Part shown: one piece after another, positions 26,897-34,470 of the stretch
How the letters are laid out: every line of letters begins with the position of its first letter
Numbering within the stretch: the stretch's first letter is position 1
Source of the DNA: Gammaproteobacteria bacterium
Lineage (GTDB): Bacteria > Pseudomonadota > Gammaproteobacteria > Steroidobacterales > Steroidobacteraceae
Length of the DNA stretch: 64,000 nt
Reading direction: 5' to 3'
NCBI GenBank assembly: GCA_021323735.1
Contig: JAJPKM010000052.1
Span: forward strand, 1-64,000
Notes under the pieces: generated by a model
What the model saw: only the letters and a program-made list of their open reading frames with translations
Database searches by the model: none
What the model was told of the DNA's origin: nothing
Program-made: the position numbers and the translations under genes

Positions 26897-27634
26897 ATGT
26901 TCGAACTCTCCAAAGCACTACAAGCGCGCGTGCGGGCCAGTACCTCCGCGCTTTTAGCGGCGCTCGTGGAGTTTAAAAATGTCTGCTACGCCAACAGCTT
27001 AGGCCCGGAGTCCATGGTCCTTACCGATCTCATTTGGGGAGCGGAGCAAGGATCAGAAGCCGCCGCGCTGCCCAAAATCGAGATTTTCAGCATCGACACC
27101 GGCCGCCTCTATCCTGAGACCTATGATCTCATCGAGCGCGTGCAGCGACGCTACGGCCGGGCGTTGCGCATTTATTACCCGCAGGCCGCCGCTGTGGAAG
27201 GTTGGGTGGACGCGAACGGCATCAATGGATTTCGAGACGGCGTCGAGCAACGGCGCGGATGCTGCGCGATCCGCAAAGTGGAGCCTTTCCGGCGCGCCGT
27301 CGCCGGCCGCGACGCCTGGGTCACCGGCATCCGCCGCAGCCAGTCCGCGGGCCGTGCCACGGCGGCGCCCGTGGCGTGGGATGGGGAATACGGCTTGCAC
27401 AAAATCAGTCCGCTGCTCGATTGGACCGACAAAGAGGTGTGGGAATACATCCGCAGGAAGCAACTGCCCTACAACCCATTGCATGACAAGGGCTTCCCCA
27501 GCATCGGCTGCGCACCCTGCACACGCGCCGTCCAGCCCGGCGACGACCAGCGTTCGGGCCGGTGGTGGTGGGAGCGCGATGAATCCCGCGAATGCGGCTT
27601 GCATCCGCGCACTCAGGTAGGATTCTCGAAATGA
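26897..27634 (+). CDS. cysH: adenylyl-sulfate (APS) reductase, assimilatory
   Basis: 245-residue PAPS/APS reductase-family enzyme making sulfite from activated sulfate. PP-loop-like start region, SIDTGRLYPETY, then the two cysteine pairs of the 4Fe-4S type: RGCCAIRKVEP (Cys122, Cys123) and SIGCAPCTRAV (Cys205, Cys208), and the catalytic ECGLH (Cys233). The cysteine pairs indicate use of APS rather than PAPS, so no APS kinase is needed. It overlaps cysG by four bases (ATGA). Start ATG at 26897 lacks a ribosome binding site. Confidence 0.95.
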   Translation: MFELSKALQARVRASTSALLAALVEFKNVCYANSLGPESMVLTDLIWGAEQGSEAAALPKIEIFSIDTGRLYPETYDLIERVQRRYGRALRIYYPQAAAVEGWVDANGINGFRDGVEQRRGCCAIRKVEPFRRAVAGRDAWVTGIRRSQSAGRATAAPVAWDGEYGLHKISPLLDWTDKEVWEYIRRKQLPYNPLHDKGFPSIGCAPCTRAVQPGDDQRSGRWWWERDESRECGLHPRTQVGFSK

Positions 27635-29046
27635 AATACTTCCCGATTTTCTTCGACCTGTGGGCGCAGAAGGTGCTCGTGGTCGGCGGCGGCGAGGTGG
27701 CGCTGCGCAAAGTGGTGCTGCTCGAACAAAGCGGCGCTGCCATTACCTTGGTGGCGCCGGAGATTCTCCCCGAGCTGCGGGAGCGCGCCGCGGCCGGCAA
27801 GATCCAAGTGCACATTCGCGAATTTCTCCCCGCTGATCTTAGCGGCGCGCGGCTGGTGATCGTTGCGACCTCACGCCGCGCGGTGAATCGCTGGATCGCG
27901 GCTTTGAGCGAAGCGCGCGCAATCCCCGTCAATGTGGTCGATGATCGCGAGGCCTCGCGTTTCATCGTTCCGGCCATCGTCGATCGAGATCCTGTGCTGG
28001 CGGCCATTTCGACGAGCGGGACATCGCCGGTCCTGGCACGCCGTTTGCGCGAGCGCCTGGAGGCCGCGATCCCGAAAAATATCGGGGCGCTCGCTTCCTG
28101 GCTGCGCTCTTTGAGGCATATTGCCCGTCGCCGGTTGCACGGCATCGATGAGCGGCGGCGATTTTTCGAAACCCTTGTTGACGGCCCCGCGGCTCGGCAT
28201 TTCGTCGGCGGCGACGTCCGGGGTGCACAGCGCATCGCGCAACAGCTGCTGGCCGGAACCTCGGCCGCGCCGCACGCCTCGGGCGAAGTGACCCTGGTGG
28301 GCGCGGGACCTGGAGATCCGGAACTTCTGACCCTCAAGGCACTACGCGCCTTGCAAGACGCCGATGTCATTTTGCATGATCGCCTCGTTCCGCAAGCGGT
28401 GCTGGACATGGCGCGGCGCGATGCGGCGCAAATCTGCGTCGGCAAGGCCGCCGGCGGCATCGGCAGCACACAGGAAGAGATCAATGCGCTGCTCATCGAG
28501 CACGCCCTTCTCGGTAAACGGGTGGTTCGTTTGAAAGGCGGCGATCCCTTCATCTTCGGCCGAGGCGGCGAGGAATTGGAGGCGCTGCTCGACGCACGGA
28601 TCAGCTTCTCGGTGATCCCCGGTGTCACGGCCGCGGCGGGGTGCGCTGCTTACGCGGGCATACCGCTCACGCATCGAGACCATGCGCACAGCGTCACGTT
28701 CGTGACGGCGCATGCCGACAAGGACGGGCCGGAACCGGATTGGCAGGCTCTGGCCAAACCCGGGATCACCGCCGTGTTCTACATGGGTCTTGCGCGCGTC
28801 GAGCACATCGCGGCGCGGCTCATGGCGCACGGCGCCTCCGCGGCATTGCCGGCGGCCGTCGTGGCCCAAGGCACGCTGCCAAGTCAGCGCGTCATCACGG
28901 GGACTCTGGCCACCATCGCCGCCGTGACAGCCGGCTCCAATGTGGAATCACCGGCACTGTTGGTGGTGGGCGAGGTCGTGTCACTGCAACGCCGGCTCGC
29001 GTGGTTCGAGAGCGCCGAACCCCTCGACGTATCTCAGTCGGCGTAA
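27631..29046 (+). CDS. cysG: siroheme synthase (precorrin-2 dehydrogenase/ferrochelatase and uroporphyrinogen-III methyltransferase)
   Basis: 471-residue fusion protein. N-terminal CysG(B) half: NAD-binding KVLVVGGGEVALRKV and IVATSRRAVN, dehydrogenation and iron insertion. C-terminal CysG(A) half: SUMT motifs VTLVGAGPGDPELLTLKA, RLKGGDPFIFGRGGEE, VIPGVTAAAGCAAYAGIPLTHR and VFYMGLAR. It supplies siroheme to the sulfite reductase at 19729-21381. Length matches E. coli CysG (457). The ATG at 27631 overlaps the cysH stop codon, so the two are translationally coupled. Confidence 0.96.
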   Translation: MKYFPIFFDLWAQKVLVVGGGEVALRKVVLLEQSGAAITLVAPEILPELRERAAAGKIQVHIREFLPADLSGARLVIVATSRRAVNRWIAALSEARAIPVNVVDDREASRFIVPAIVDRDPVLAAISTSGTSPVLARRLRERLEAAIPKNIGALASWLRSLRHIARRRLHGIDERRRFFETLVDGPAARHFVGGDVRGAQRIAQQLLAGTSAAPHASGEVTLVGAGPGDPELLTLKALRALQDADVILHDRLVPQAVLDMARRDAAQICVGKAAGGIGSTQEEINALLIEHALLGKRVVRLKGGDPFIFGRGGEELEALLDARISFSVIPGVTAAAGCAAYAGIPLTHRDHAHSVTFVTAHADKDGPEPDWQALAKPGITAVFYMGLARVEHIAARLMAHGASAALPAAVVAQGTLPSQRVITGTLATIAAVTAGSNVESPALLVVGEVVSLQRRLAWFESAEPLDVSQSA

Positions 29047-29102
29047 CGCCTCACCCGCGCGATTTCACCCGACGGCCTCGGGCTGTGCGCGGCCCTAGGC
29101 CA

Positions 29103-29672
29103 TCATTGCGCTTTGGCACCATTGGTCGCGCCGGCTGTGTTTTTCACCGAGGCCAGCACGACCTTGCCGTCCTTCACGGGTAGGGAACTGCCCGGATCGG
29201 TGTCTGTGTGCAGGTGATGCTTGCTGCCGTTCAGTTCGTAGACGACATCGAATCCGGCCGGTTCTTCCTTCTTGTCATACACCGTGTTGCAGCGCTGCTC
29301 CGTCGTGGTGTACGTGTCCTTCTCCTGGGCATTCTGCTGAATCTTATTGCCGGCGTAGCCGCCTGCGCCCGCACCGGCAACGGTCGCCAGGGTTTTGCCG
29401 TTCCCGCCGCCGATTTGGTGCCCCAATACACCGCCCACCAGGGCGCCGATTCCGGTGCCGATCAACCGGTTCTGATCTTTGACGGGCTTCGTGTGCGTAA
29501 CTTCCTCGTCGTGGCATTCCTGACGCGGAATCTTGACCGTTCGCGTCAGCGGCTCGGCACTGAGCACCTTGGCCGTATGAGCCGCCTGATAAACGTGGTA
29601 GCCGGCAACGGCACTGCCGGCAACCACGACAACGGCGCCGGCAAGCGCTCCCGCCATAAACGATACTTTCAT
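29103..29672 (-). CDS. glycine-zipper 2TM domain protein (17 kDa surface antigen-like)
   Basis: 189-residue exported protein. N-terminal hydrophobic segment (MKVSFMAGALAGAVVVVAGSAVAG), then a basic/acidic stretch, and a glycine zipper (IGTGIGALVGGVLGHQIGGGNGKTLATVAGAGAGGYAGNKIQ in several GxxxG repeats) at about residues 70-110, followed by a C-terminal beta part with a Cys. The family includes envelope proteins like SlyB and Rickettsia 17 kDa antigen that stabilise the outer membrane. No lipobox is present, unlike SlyB. ATG at 29672 with AGAGGTG upstream. Confidence 0.88.
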   Translation of the reverse strand: MKVSFMAGALAGAVVVVAGSAVAGYHVYQAAHTAKVLSAEPLTRTVKIPRQECHDEEVTHTKPVKDQNRLIGTGIGALVGGVLGHQIGGGNGKTLATVAGAGAGGYAGNKIQQNAQEKDTYTTTEQRCNTVYDKKEEPAGFDVVYELNGSKHHLHTDTDPGSSLPVKDGKVVLASVKNTAGATNGAKAQ

Positions 29673-29967
29673 TCGCACCTCTGAACTATTTTCGGTCCTG
29701 TTTCACGGCAACGATGGCCGCTGTACACATATTATCGCGGTCGCGCTGCAGTGGATGTAATTGTCGGCGGCCTGCGACAGGTCGGTAAGTACCTGACGCA
29801 CGGCGGGCGACCCGACACCGCCGTCGTTCGAGGCCGAGGAGTCGTGGTGTTGGACCGCGATATGGCCAGAAGGTTTCCGACTCCAAATGGTTACCTGCGC
29901 TCACTCAGGTCCAATACGCGTCAGGCAGGTTAAAAGTTGCAGCCGAGTTGTCCGCCAGAAGCAGCCG

Positions 29968-30480
29968 TCATTTCCGGCACGCGATCTCGACAATTTTTGC
30001 AACCGTATTCAGGTTTCTCGCGGTGCCCTCGCTTGCCGCTGGGATTCGCAATTTCGATTTCCCCATGCCCTTTGGGTAGTGAACGTAAATCTCACGTCGT
30101 CCTAAACGCACGTCCTCTCCGTCGCGGCCCCGAATGCTGCCCAAGCAGCTGGCGGCAGGATTCGCATTGAGAAAGATCGCGTATGTGAACTTAGGTTCCT
30201 TATCGTGAAATGGATTGTTCTTGAGAATAGCCTCCACCTCTGCGGCAGTTCGCACAAATACGCCGATCTCCTTTCCCGCGTAGGTCCGCAAACTTGCTGC
30301 CAGCTTCGCCTGAACCCAGTCCGATGAATGATTGCTTTCAAAGACGACGTTGCCGCTGGCTATGTAAGTCTCGATGCGTGCGAATTTGAGTTCCGCACAC
30401 ATGGCGATTAAGTCGGCCATTGGCAACTTGCCGGTACCGCCCACATTGACAGCTCGTAGCAAGGCTATATACGTCGTCAT
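29968..30480 (-). CDS. DUF1697 family protein
   Basis: 170-residue cytoplasmic protein. DUF1697 hallmark start MTTYIALLRAVNVGGTGKLPMADL, then YIASGNVVFES, KEIGVFVRTAAEVEAILKNNPF, and the C-terminal RNLNTVAKIVEI. The family has a two-layer alpha/beta fold and no assigned role. It begins four bases after the DUF2237 stop codon, so the two genes form an operon. Confidence 0.92.
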   Translation of the reverse strand: MTTYIALLRAVNVGGTGKLPMADLIAMCAELKFARIETYIASGNVVFESNHSSDWVQAKLAASLRTYAGKEIGVFVRTAAEVEAILKNNPFHDKEPKFTYAIFLNANPAASCLGSIRGRDGEDVRLGRREIYVHYPKGMGKSKLRIPAASEGTARNLNTVAKIVEIACRK

Positions 30481-30484
30481 CCAG

Positions 30485-30904
30485 TCAATCGAGGTCGATG
30501 GCGAATCGTTTTAGGTCTGCGAGCGCGCAATGATTCAACGCCCCTTCATGGGAGGCACGCAAGGCAACACGCGGCGCACACCCAGCTTGCAGCGCCTCTT
30601 GCCACCGGGGTGCACACAAACACCAGCGGTCACCGGGTTTCAGTCCCACAAAGCCGAATTCCGGGACCGGCGTTGAGAGATCATTGCCACGAGATTTCGA
30701 GAATTCCAGAAATCCCGCGGTCATAACGGCACACACCGTGTGACTTCCGATGTCCTCCGGGTGGGTATCGCAGCACCCATTGCGAAAGAAACCCGTCATT
30801 GGACTCAGGGAGCAGGCATCAAGCGTTTCACCAAGCACGTTCTTGGCGCCGTTGCGCCGACCGCCGCCGCCCTTGTCGGCATCCTCTCTCAACATCAGTG
30901 GCAT
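30485..30904 (-). CDS. DUF2237 family protein
   Basis: 139-residue protein matching DUF2237: KNVLGETLDACSLSPMTGFFRNGCC, DIGSHTVCAVMTAGFLEFSKSRGNDLSTPVPEFGFVGLKPGDRWCLCAPRW as consecutive signature blocks, and the C-terminal LADLKRFAIDL. Conserved cysteines (GCC, WCLC) suggest metal binding or redox chemistry, not demonstrated. The N-terminal 20 residues are a Gly/Arg-rich extension. AAGGAGAGG upstream of the ATG at 30904 is a strong ribosome binding site. Confidence 0.92.
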   Translation of the reverse strand: MPLMLREDADKGGGGRRNGAKNVLGETLDACSLSPMTGFFRNGCCDTHPEDIGSHTVCAVMTAGFLEFSKSRGNDLSTPVPEFGFVGLKPGDRWCLCAPRWQEALQAGCAPRVALRASHEGALNHCALADLKRFAIDLD

Positions 30905-31297
30905 TTTGGCCCTCTCCTTTCGCTCGGAGATAGTTCAGTTCAGTCCGCTCAAAGTATATCAATCTAGTTGCGGCGCCTACCTTAGCCTGCGAGCGAGTAC
31001 CAAGGACGAGCTGGACCGTCGTCTTGAAGCGTAATGCGTATGCGATCGACGCGAACGGCAGGAAGATTGCGGCGGACGTGATTTCAAATATCGTCGCCGC
31101 CTATGACGGTGGAAGGCCAAAACCTCCACGCAACATAACGCGAATCGCCGGCTAGCCTGTTGTGAAAAGCAATTGCTTCGCGTTGCAGCGCAGCGATTGA
31201 TCGCTTCCCTGCCGTGCATGTGCCATGATCGGACCCTTGGGGTTGGTAGACTTTTTCTCTGATTTAAGCCACACAATAATTAGCATAGGGGGCTCTC
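30905..31297. other. 393-bp intergenic region without a convincing gene
   Basis: Divergent promoter region between the DUF2237 gene and the S53 peptidase gene. A plus-strand frame without start codon (30934-31155) spells a protein-like stretch (VVLKRNAYAIDANGRKIAADVI...), perhaps a decayed gene end. AAGCAATTGCTT at about 31168 is a 12-bp palindrome. Confidence 0.5.
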
Positions 31298-32818
31298 ATG
31301 ACTTTCAATTTTGTTCGGCGCACCGTCGGCGCGCTGGTTCTGTCGATTTCTGGACTACTCCTGGCGCAATCGGCGCTCGCCGCAACACCCAGCCATACCA
31401 TGCAAGGATTCCTACAGCGTGGACCGCTGGCCATTCTGAGCGGTGATCAAAGCAGCACGGCGGGCCCACAGTACTCTCTGTTCACTTGTCAGGTGGTGGG
31501 ACTTAGAGCTTCGAACTGCATTGACCCGTTCGAGATGCGCCACGCCTATCAAGTCGACTCCTTGATCGCGGCAGGATTCGACGGCACCGGACAGACCATA
31601 GTCATCCTCGACGCCTTCGATAACCCGAATCTCGTGGCCCAAATCGCGACTTTCAATGCCTTTTACGGGTTACCGGCCACACAGCTGACCAAGGTGGCAC
31701 CGGACGGACTGACGCCGTTCGTTCCAACCGACGCCAACATGTCCGGTTGGGCCCAGGAGATCAGTCTCGACGTCGAATGGGCGCATGCCATTGCCCCGGG
31801 CGCAAAGATCGTACTCGTTCTGGCAAAGACCAATTCCGATGCAGATATCGCATCAGCGCTCACTTACGCGGTCGATAACAATCTTGGCAGCGTCATCTCC
31901 ATGAGCTTCGGGGAGAACGAGAGTTGCCTTGCCCCTGCCGACCAGGCCGCGTATCACAAGGCGTTCGCTGCCGCCACGGCCAAGCACATCACGCTGCTCG
32001 CCTCCTCCGCCGACCAGGGTGCGGCACTGAATACTTGCGACGGCAACTCGTGGGTGAAGGCGGTCTCCTCGCCGGCCAGCGATCCGCTGGTCACCGGTGT
32101 GGGCGGCACGGAGCTGACGGTGGCAAAGTACTGCCTGGCCTCGCTTGGCTGCAATCCCAGTGCGAACCCGGCCCCAGGCACCTACCAGAGCGAAACGGTG
32201 TGGAACGAAGGTCTGCCATATGGCGACTTCGGGAATGTCTTCGGTGAGGGCACGCTCTCCACCGGCGGTGGATTCAGCGTCGTGTTCGCCGAACCGCCCT
32301 ATCAGGAGGGCGTCATCCACGGCGGCAAACAGCGGGCGGTGCCCGATGTGGCCTATAGCGCGGCGGTCGAGCATGGTGTGCTCACCTATCTGGCGATTCC
32401 AGGCATCCCTCCCGGGTTTTATCTGTTCGGCGGCACCAGCGCCGGTTCGCCGCAGTGGGCAGCCATCACGGCGATTGCCAACCAGCATGCGGGAACAAGC
32501 CTGGGATTCCTCAACGCGGGCATCTACCGCATCGTCGAAGCCAGCCAGTCGTACGCAAACTCGTTCCACGACGTGACCGTCGGCACCAATTCGTCGCTGC
32601 AATTCGATACATCCAACAATCCAGTGAACATTATCGGCTTCAATGCCGGTACGGGCTGGGACCCGACGACGGGTGCGGGGTCACCGCAAGGGGCGGGCAT
32701 CGTCAGCGACCTCCTCCTCAATGTCTACCCTGATACCGACGGAACGGCCGTGCTTGCGAACACCAAGCCGAAGTCGAATGCGAAGACCGGCGGCGCGGGT
32801 AGCGTAAAGGCTCATTAG
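31298..32818 (+). CDS. S53 family (sedolisin) serine-carboxyl peptidase, exported, no propeptide
   Basis: 506-residue secreted protease. Signal peptide up to SALAA (about residue 27). Catalytic domain: QEISLDVEWAHAIAPGA supplies the Glu/Asp pair (E-x-x-x-D), SSADQG the oxyanion Asp, and GGTSAGSPQWAA the nucleophilic serine (Gly-Thr-Ser). The C-terminal GFNAGTGWDPTTGAGSPQG holds the calcium-site-like end of the domain. Most sedolisins have a 150-200 residue pro-domain; here only about 50 residues separate the signal from the catalytic fold. AGGGGG at 31287-31292 supports the ATG. The C-terminal tail (KPKSNAKTGGAG) is unstructured. Confidence 0.9.
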   Translation: MTFNFVRRTVGALVLSISGLLLAQSALAATPSHTMQGFLQRGPLAILSGDQSSTAGPQYSLFTCQVVGLRASNCIDPFEMRHAYQVDSLIAAGFDGTGQTIVILDAFDNPNLVAQIATFNAFYGLPATQLTKVAPDGLTPFVPTDANMSGWAQEISLDVEWAHAIAPGAKIVLVLAKTNSDADIASALTYAVDNNLGSVISMSFGENESCLAPADQAAYHKAFAAATAKHITLLASSADQGAALNTCDGNSWVKAVSSPASDPLVTGVGGTELTVAKYCLASLGCNPSANPAPGTYQSETVWNEGLPYGDFGNVFGEGTLSTGGGFSVVFAEPPYQEGVIHGGKQRAVPDVAYSAAVEHGVLTYLAIPGIPPGFYLFGGTSAGSPQWAAITAIANQHAGTSLGFLNAGIYRIVEASQSYANSFHDVTVGTNSSLQFDTSNNPVNIIGFNAGTGWDPTTGAGSPQGAGIVSDLLLNVYPDTDGTAVLANTKPKSNAKTGGAGSVKAH

Positions 32819-32837
32819 GATTACTGTTCAGCCACAG

Positions 32838-32866
32838 ACGGGGCCCATCGGGCCCCGTTCTTCTTG
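32838..32866 (+). terminator. intrinsic terminator after the S53 peptidase gene
   Basis: ACGGGGCCC-ATC-GGGCCCCGT forms a 9-bp stem with a 3-nt loop, followed by TCTTCTT on the plus strand. It begins 19 bp after the peptidase stop codon and separates it from the convergent cysteine synthase gene. Confidence 0.8.
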
Positions 32867-32990
32867 AAGTTGAGGACTCGTTGTAGCTTGTCAGCGTGGC
32901 CCTGCACGGGCGGACCCGGTTCGCTCGCGAGGCTCAACAGTGCCTCGCCACTGGCTGTCTAAGCCGGCGTGATCGCTCCTGCGATCGCTT

Positions 32991-33977
32991 TCAAGAGATC
33001 GCCGCGAGAAATCCCCGCTCTGCGACCCAGGCCCGATTGAACAGCCGGGATTGATACTTCGCTCCACCGTCACAAAGAATGGTGACGATGGTGTGGCCGG
33101 GTCCCATCTGTTTCGCCAGGGTAACCGCCGCGGCCACGTTGATGCCGGCGGTGCTGCCGAGTAACAAGCCCTCTTCGCGCAGCAGGCGATATACGAAATG
33201 CATCGTTTCGGCATCCGAGATGCGCAAGGCGTCGTCGATGGGCGTCCCTTCCAGATTGGCCGTGACGCGCCCGGTGCCGATGCCCTCGGTGATCGAAGAC
33301 CCGCCGTCGGTCTTCAGCTCGCCGTCCTTGACGTAGTGGTACAAGGCACTGCCCGGGGGGTCGACCAGTACGATGCGTACGGCGGGGGACTTGGATTTCA
33401 GGTAACGGGCAATGCCTGCCAGCGTCCCCCCGGTGCCCGTGGAGGCGCAGAAGGCATCGATGCGTCCATCCGTGTCGCGCCACAGCTCAGGCCCCGTCGA
33501 CTCGAAATGCGCGTCCCGATTCGCAGTGTTATCGAACTGATTGGCCCAAATCGCACCCGGCAGTTCTTGGGCCAAGCGGCCCGCGACCTTCTGGTACTGA
33601 TTCGGATTGCTGTAAGGCACCGCGGGAACTTTGCGCAGCTCCGCGCCCAGCGCCTCGATGATCTGATACTTCTCGGCGGCCTGGTTGTCGGGCATGACGA
33701 TGACGCATTTGTAGCCGCGCGCATTGCACACGTGCGCGAGGCCGATACCGGTATTGCCGGCCGTGCCTTCGACCACCGTGCCGCCAGGCTGCAGCGTGCC
33801 GCGGCGCTCGGCATCGAGAACAATCCACTTCGCCGCGCGATCCTTCACCGATCCGCCGGGGTTCATGAACTCGGCCTTTCCCAGGATCTCGCAACCTGTC
33901 TCTTCGCTGAACGCCCGCAGGCGTATCAAGGGTGTGTTGCCGATGGAGTCCGTAAATCCGTTCTTGACGTTCTTCAA
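32991..33977 (-). CDS. cysteine synthase (O-acetylserine sulfhydrylase)
   Basis: 328-residue PLP enzyme of the beta-family. PLP lysine in MNPGGSVKDRAAK (Lys45), substrate loop GTAGNTGIGLAHVC (where CysK has TSGNTG), phosphate loop STGTGGTLAG, and the C-terminal ILCDGGAKYQSRLFN. It joins sulfide to O-acetylserine, completing the pathway served by the cluster at 19.7-29 kb. A cystathionine beta-synthase-like activity is a less likely alternative. The start is TTG at 33977 with AGAAGG upstream. Confidence 0.93.
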   Translation of the reverse strand: MKNVKNGFTDSIGNTPLIRLRAFSEETGCEILGKAEFMNPGGSVKDRAAKWIVLDAERRGTLQPGGTVVEGTAGNTGIGLAHVCNARGYKCVIVMPDNQAAEKYQIIEALGAELRKVPAVPYSNPNQYQKVAGRLAQELPGAIWANQFDNTANRDAHFESTGPELWRDTDGRIDAFCASTGTGGTLAGIARYLKSKSPAVRIVLVDPPGSALYHYVKDGELKTDGGSSITEGIGTGRVTANLEGTPIDDALRISDAETMHFVYRLLREEGLLLGSTAGINVAAAVTLAKQMGPGHTIVTILCDGGAKYQSRLFNRAWVAERGFLAAIS

Positions 33978-34470
33978 AGTCTAGAAGCCTTCTAAAGTAT
34001 TCCCAGTGAGCCGCGTTGGCTCTGCTGCGAATTTAAGCGATCCATTAGCCGAAAGTCGCGGAAAACAAATTTGCATGGCTGTTGCAGCTCCGAGAGTCTA
34101 TGCCGATTCTATCAATACGCTCGTCCAGCGCGGCCTTCCCAACCAGGCAACTCAGGTCACGAGCCACCCCTAACGCCGTGTAGGGGTGCGAGCCATTTGA
34201 GATGCCCCGCACGTTACTTTGCCCTATTAATTGCTGAAATGTCATCGCGTCCATGCTGACGAGGCACTCGGACGCTGGCGTGTTCAGCCGCTGTGAACTT
34301 AGGAGTATCGGTCGAAATTCCCCAAGGGAGAAGTCAATGGTCAGATTCGTTACGTTGATAGCCGCGTGTGTTACGGCATATAAAGGTCTCGCAAGCACTA
34401 GTGCAGCCTCGTTGACCTTGGAGACCACGGCTTGCAGCAAGCGTACGGTCGCGTTCTGGAATGCAAGCTT
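33978..34470. other. 493-bp gap without an assigned gene
   Basis: A minus-strand open frame fills 34045-34533 (162 codons), but it runs 63 bp into the rhomboid coding sequence on the other strand and I recognise nothing in its product (it contains TFQQLIGQSNVRGISNG and LSCLVGKAALDERIDRIG). A plus-strand frame of 73 codons ends across the rhomboid start (34471-34474). Neither has a clear ribosome binding site. The minus-strand frame is the better candidate if any gene exists. Confidence 0.35.
33999..34031. repeat. intergenic copy of the ATTCCC-GTGAGC-CGCGTTGGC motif
   Basis: ATTCCCAGTGAGCCGCGTTGGC followed by TCTGCTGCGAA, about 20 bp upstream of the cysteine synthase start. On the minus strand it gives a GAATACTTTAG -10-like sequence. 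Related copies at 13739-13761 and 37083-37140. Confidence 0.4.

Noticed and set aside
29686-29904. small minus-strand frame upstream of the glycine-zipper gene
   Set aside because: No ribosome binding site, no recognisable sequence and no domain pattern.
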